The translations under genes were made by a program, and so were the position numbers. Below, one piece after another: positions 60,931 through 64,000 of a stretch of 64,000 nt of DNA. This DNA comes from Saturnia japonica (lineage: Eukaryota; Arthropoda; Insecta; Lepidoptera; Saturniidae): the NCBI GenBank assembly GCA_033032175.1, contig CM065318.1:7750001-7814000 (forward strand), in the 5' to 3' direction. The notes beneath the pieces are model-generated. The model was not told the DNA's origin, did not search any database, and saw only the letters and a program-made list of their open reading frames with translations. Each line of letters opens with the position of its first letter. The stretch's first letter is position 1.

Positions 60931-62126
60931 ATAATAATAATAATTAACATTCTAAGTTGTTTTATCATGAGAGAAACTAATGTGCTGGTCGTTGAATAAT
61001 TGTCTGTGTTAAGTAAAAATTTTACAATATTTATTTAATTATATCTTACATGCTGGCCGGGCCCCGCAGACGTTCTGCCGTTTTCAGTAGCGAATAACTC
61101 GCCCACAGCATCACCAATCGCGTTCAGAGATTGAATAAGTATCATTTAGTAGTACTCACGAATTTTCAATTCATATAAGTATTATTACATGTCAAATGCT
61201 AAGTTTCATAAATAATAATTAAAACTCCATTTCATTGCAATTACTCACCTATTTTAGATAAAAATACAAATAATAGCAAAATTGAAAATTTAGAAACAGA
61301 CGTACAGGGTAATTTAGTTTAAAAGTTCAACAGTTGTAGTGTTTGATGTGTTTTAGGAATTTTAATATTTTTGTAATTTTTCAAGTTTTTTCTATAATTC
61401 GCCTAAGGCGGAGGGCCTGTCGCCATAAAGAAGGCGATCAAACACGAGCAACAAACAGAGGAGCGGCAGACCGCGCCTGTATCCACGACAAACAACACTT
61501 GACCGATCGCCTTCTACGAACCCCATAGTCGGTTCTATTTTACGAAACTTGTCAACCATACTCTTTTTTCATTTATTATAGCCTTTTTTATAAACATAAT
61601 AAAAATAAATATTACTACATACCTAAGAGCTCTATCTGTCTATACGTGATTTTAGTATTTCAGCAAAATGTGTTAATTTTACGTAAACTATGTATTTTTC
61701 TCAAAACCTATTACTGCTGTTAATTTAAAAAAAAATATTGTTTCTTAATTATTTAATAAACCTAATATAAACAACACAATATTTAATTCGAATAACAGTG
61801 AAATAAACTACTTTATGTTTGTACAGCTTAAATTACACAATAATGAGAAAGCGTACTTGTACAAAACCTTTGGAGATAACAAGGAAAAATTACAAAATTT
61901 AAATAAATGTCTAGTGGAAAACTTTGAGTTCAGTTAAAATAAAAACTGTTGTTGAAATGGTTGATATATACCCAACTTATAAATTAATCTGAAAATAGAT
62001 TCTTACCAAATAATAATTTAAAAAAGGCCACTTTTTATAACAATAAGTAATGCGAATTACGGTTTTTTTATATATTATAGAATTTTACCTTCACGTAGCG
62101 AATACTTGAAGGAATCCCGAGAATTA
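60931..62126. other. No gene seen; inverted repeat in a GC-rich island at 61380-61530
   Basis: The island holds AGAAGGCGATC (about 61419) and its exact complement GATCGCCTTCT (about 61505), about 75 bp apart. A 61-codon frame and minus-strand frames cross it without recognisable domains. The rest is AT-rich. Confidence 0.4.
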
Positions 62127-63413
62127 ATAGGTCTTTACCTATGAAATTGCCGTTCTGCAGTACTGGCCATTTCAAATCAAAATAATTTTTGTTTGGCTAA
62201 GAATTCTAATTTCAAATTAATTTTATTTTAAAAACATGGAATTCTTTTTCCAAAAGTAGTCATTTGTTTATTGATTAGTGTTACATTTTCATCGCATTTC
62301 AATCTTTTTTGTCATCATGGATACGTTAAAAATTCGTGTAATTATGGAATATGAGTACCGTCGTGGCAGCAACGCGGCACAAGCGGCACGCAACATCAAC
62401 GACGTTTACGGAGCTAACACTACAAACCAACGCACCACCTGTTATTGGTTTGCTCGCTTCCGTTCTGGGAAGTTCGACCTGAAAAATGAACCTCGCGGTC
62501 GTCCGAAGACTTTGGTCGACAATAACGAATTAAAGGCGATTGTGGAAGCTGATGATACACAATCTACGGCTGAATTAGCAGCAGATTTCGACGTTAGCGT
62601 CAAAACAATATTGGTCCATTTGCGTCAAATTGGCAAGGTAAAAAAGCTTGACAAATGGGTGCCCCACGAACTCAATGATCGCCAGCGCGAAGTACGCGTC
62701 GAGACGTACCTTGCACTGCTCAAAAGACACACAAATGAAGGAATTTTGAACCGCATTGTTGCCTGCGATGAAAAATGGATTCTGTTTGATAACCGCAAGC
62801 GCTCAGCAAGTTGGTTGGATCCTGGTTCAGCACCTAAACAATGCCCTAAACGAAAACTTAACCCTACAAAAGTGATGGTCACTGTTTGGTGGTCTAGCGC
62901 CGGTGTGATTCATTACAGCTTCTTACCAAACGGGGTGAGCATTACTGCAGATGTGTACTGTGAAGAACTGAACACAATGATGGAGAAGCTGGCACATCTC
63001 CAACCAGCATTGGTCAATCGCTCGTCTCCGCTGCTCCTGCACGACAACGCGCGACCTCATACTGCACAGCAGACGTTCTCCAAGTTGCAAGAACCGGGGT
63101 TGGAAGTTCTCCGTCATCCGCCCTACTCACCAGACCTTACGCCTACAGACTACTACTTTTTCCAGAATTTGGATAACTCCTTGGCGGGCAAAAAATTCAA
63201 TTCCCGAGAGGCAGTACAAAATGTCTTTGAAGAATTTGTGGCCTCCCGTCCAGCTGATTTCTTTAAGAAAGGCATCAATAAACTGCCACTGCGCTGGCAA
63301 AGATGCATTGATTGCATGGGTGAGTACTTCGATTAATACAAATAAAAAATACATTAAAAAAAATCGTTTAAATTTTTTCATACAAAACGGCAATTTCATA
63401 GGTAAAGACCTAA
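62127..63413 (+). mobile_element. DD34D mariner family M, copy 3 (structurally complete)
   Basis: Inverted ends ATAGGTCTTTACCTATGAAA and, reversed, TTAGGTCTTTACCTATGAAA; TA duplications at 62125-62126 and 63414-63415. 1287 bp. Copy 2 is nearly identical over its length, copy 1 more diverged. Confidence 0.95.
62317..63336 (+). CDS. Mariner transposase, intact frame
   Basis: A cut-and-paste transposase that binds the inverted ends and inserts at TA. The frame gives 339 residues from MDTLKIRV to GEYFD; an in-frame ATG at 62278 would add 13 residues, but MDTL is preferred because it fits the usual mariner length of about 340-350. The N-terminal paired helix-turn-helix covers about residues 1-110 (AAQAARNINDVYG, STAELAADFDVSVKTI). 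The WVPHEL linker is at 114-119. The catalytic aspartates are D151 (CDEKW), D243 (HDNARPH) and D278 (TPTDYYFF), with exactly 34 residues between the last two. The canonical YSPDLAP reads YSPDLTP. The usual TGDEKW is ACDEKW. No stop or frameshift is present. SETMAR-like database labels are likely. Activity is not shown by the sequence. Confidence 0.95.
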   Translation: MDTLKIRVIMEYEYRRGSNAAQAARNINDVYGANTTNQRTTCYWFARFRSGKFDLKNEPRGRPKTLVDNNELKAIVEADDTQSTAELAADFDVSVKTILVHLRQIGKVKKLDKWVPHELNDRQREVRVETYLALLKRHTNEGILNRIVACDEKWILFDNRKRSASWLDPGSAPKQCPKRKLNPTKVMVTVWWSSAGVIHYSFLPNGVSITADVYCEELNTMMEKLAHLQPALVNRSSPLLLHDNARPHTAQQTFSKLQEPGLEVLRHPPYSPDLTPTDYYFFQNLDNSLAGKKFNSREAVQNVFEEFVASRPADFFKKGINKLPLRWQRCIDCMGEYFD

Positions 63414-63504
63414 TATATTGACACCTCTTATGGCTTATCAATTTAGGACTGACATATACTTCCCGTGTACATTTTTTTCCGTTTTAGGTTTAAATGGGAA
63501 CATA

Positions 63505-64000
63505 TTAGGTCGGGGAAAAGTGTTTTCGCATAACGTAGGTATAAACTTGTTATAAATTTTTTTTTGGCTGTACTATTTATCTGGTTGGTTTGGTAACATT
63601 AAAAAGGTTACACTAAAAATAAAAAAATCCAGCTATTTTCCATTTGTTTTTTGTTCTGTAAAAATGAGTGATCTAATGAACAAACTCGATACATTTTAAA
63701 ATATTATTACAAAAAAGGCAAAAATGCAACTCAAGCAATGAAACAAATTTATGATGTTTATGGACCTAATGCAGTGTCAGTAAGAGTAGCACAAAGTTGG
63801 TTTAAACGTTTTTAGTCCGAAAATTTTGATGTTAAAGATGCACCTCGCTCTGGTCGCCGGCCTATTATGAATAAACTGGACGCCATTTTTGAAAAAGTGG
63901 AGTAAGATCAGCATATCAGTAGTTACGATGTAGCTGAAGAACTGGAAATTGACCACAAAACAGTTTTAATCTATTTGAAGAAAGCTGGCTATGTCAATAA
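63505..64000 (+). mobile_element. Cecropia-type mariner, second copy, cut by the window edge
   Basis: It starts TTAGGTCGGGGAAAAGTGTT after TA (63503-63504) and follows the element at 23535-24782. Only the first 496 bp are inside the window. Confidence 0.9.
63664..64000 (+). pseudogene. Mariner transposase N-terminal part, disabled
   Basis: Starts ATGAGTGAT at 63664. The readable parts are DVYGPNAVSV, FDVKDAPRSG, SSYDVAEELEIDHKTVL and LKKAGY. Several breaks are visible, among them a stop right after KVE near 63903. The rest lies beyond the window. Confidence 0.85.

Overview
This is a non-prokaryotic, AT-rich, intron-bearing insect window. It is most probably from a moth or butterfly. The pointers are several repeat families I know from lepidopteran genomes (short Helitrons ending in CAGCTAG|T, a Metulj-like SINE, RTE LINEs ending in 'cgctgtagctgaaatcggcc' plus a CA tail) and a dense load of mariner and Tc1 elements. 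The species cannot be named from the sequence.

One host gene is recognisable: the 3' part of a membralin (TMEM259) orthologue on the minus strand. Its terminal exon is at 11762-12481 and the preceding 100-nt exon at 20832-20931, joined by an 8.35-kb phase-0 intron with good splice sites. The earlier exons were not found between 20932 and 64000, so the next intron may exceed 43 kb.

The rest is transposon fossil bed. 0.5-4.2 kb: an RTE-like LINE with three in-frame stops, a 5' frameshift and an in-frame deletion of the RT catalytic core. 8.9-9.8 kb: a BEL/Pao polymerase remnant. 10.3-20.8 kb: membralin exons and an intron carrying Helitrons, SINE pieces and a hairpin-headed repeat. 23.5-24.8 kb: a dead cecropia-type mariner. 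28-33 kb: LINE tails and Helitrons. 33.35-35.5 kb: a DD41D (rosa-type) mariner on the minus strand, split by an 842-bp LTR element with 184-bp LTRs, a tRNA-Trp primer site, a polypurine tract and 4-bp target duplication, but no recognisable gag or pol. 35.7-37.0, 47.7-48.9 and 62.1-63.4 kb: three copies of one DD34D mariner; the third has an intact 339-codon transposase. 38.0-38.7 kb: a LINE 3' end. 39.4-41.0 kb: a Tc1-like element with two nonsense codons. 46.1-46.4 kb: a recent 179-bp tandem duplication. 47.4-49.8 kb: two LINE tails, one split by mariner copy 2. 56.5-60.9 kb: Helitrons, a mariner fragment and SINEs. From 63.5 kb: a second cecropia-type mariner, cut by the window edge.

The genes do not form a pathway. 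The story is one host gene with very large introns acting as a sink for mobile elements, with readable nesting order (LTR element into rosa mariner; mariner copy 2 into a LINE tail; probable SINE into a Helitron). The best candidates for something undescribed are the miniature LTR element with its repeated hairpins, and the intact mariner copy.
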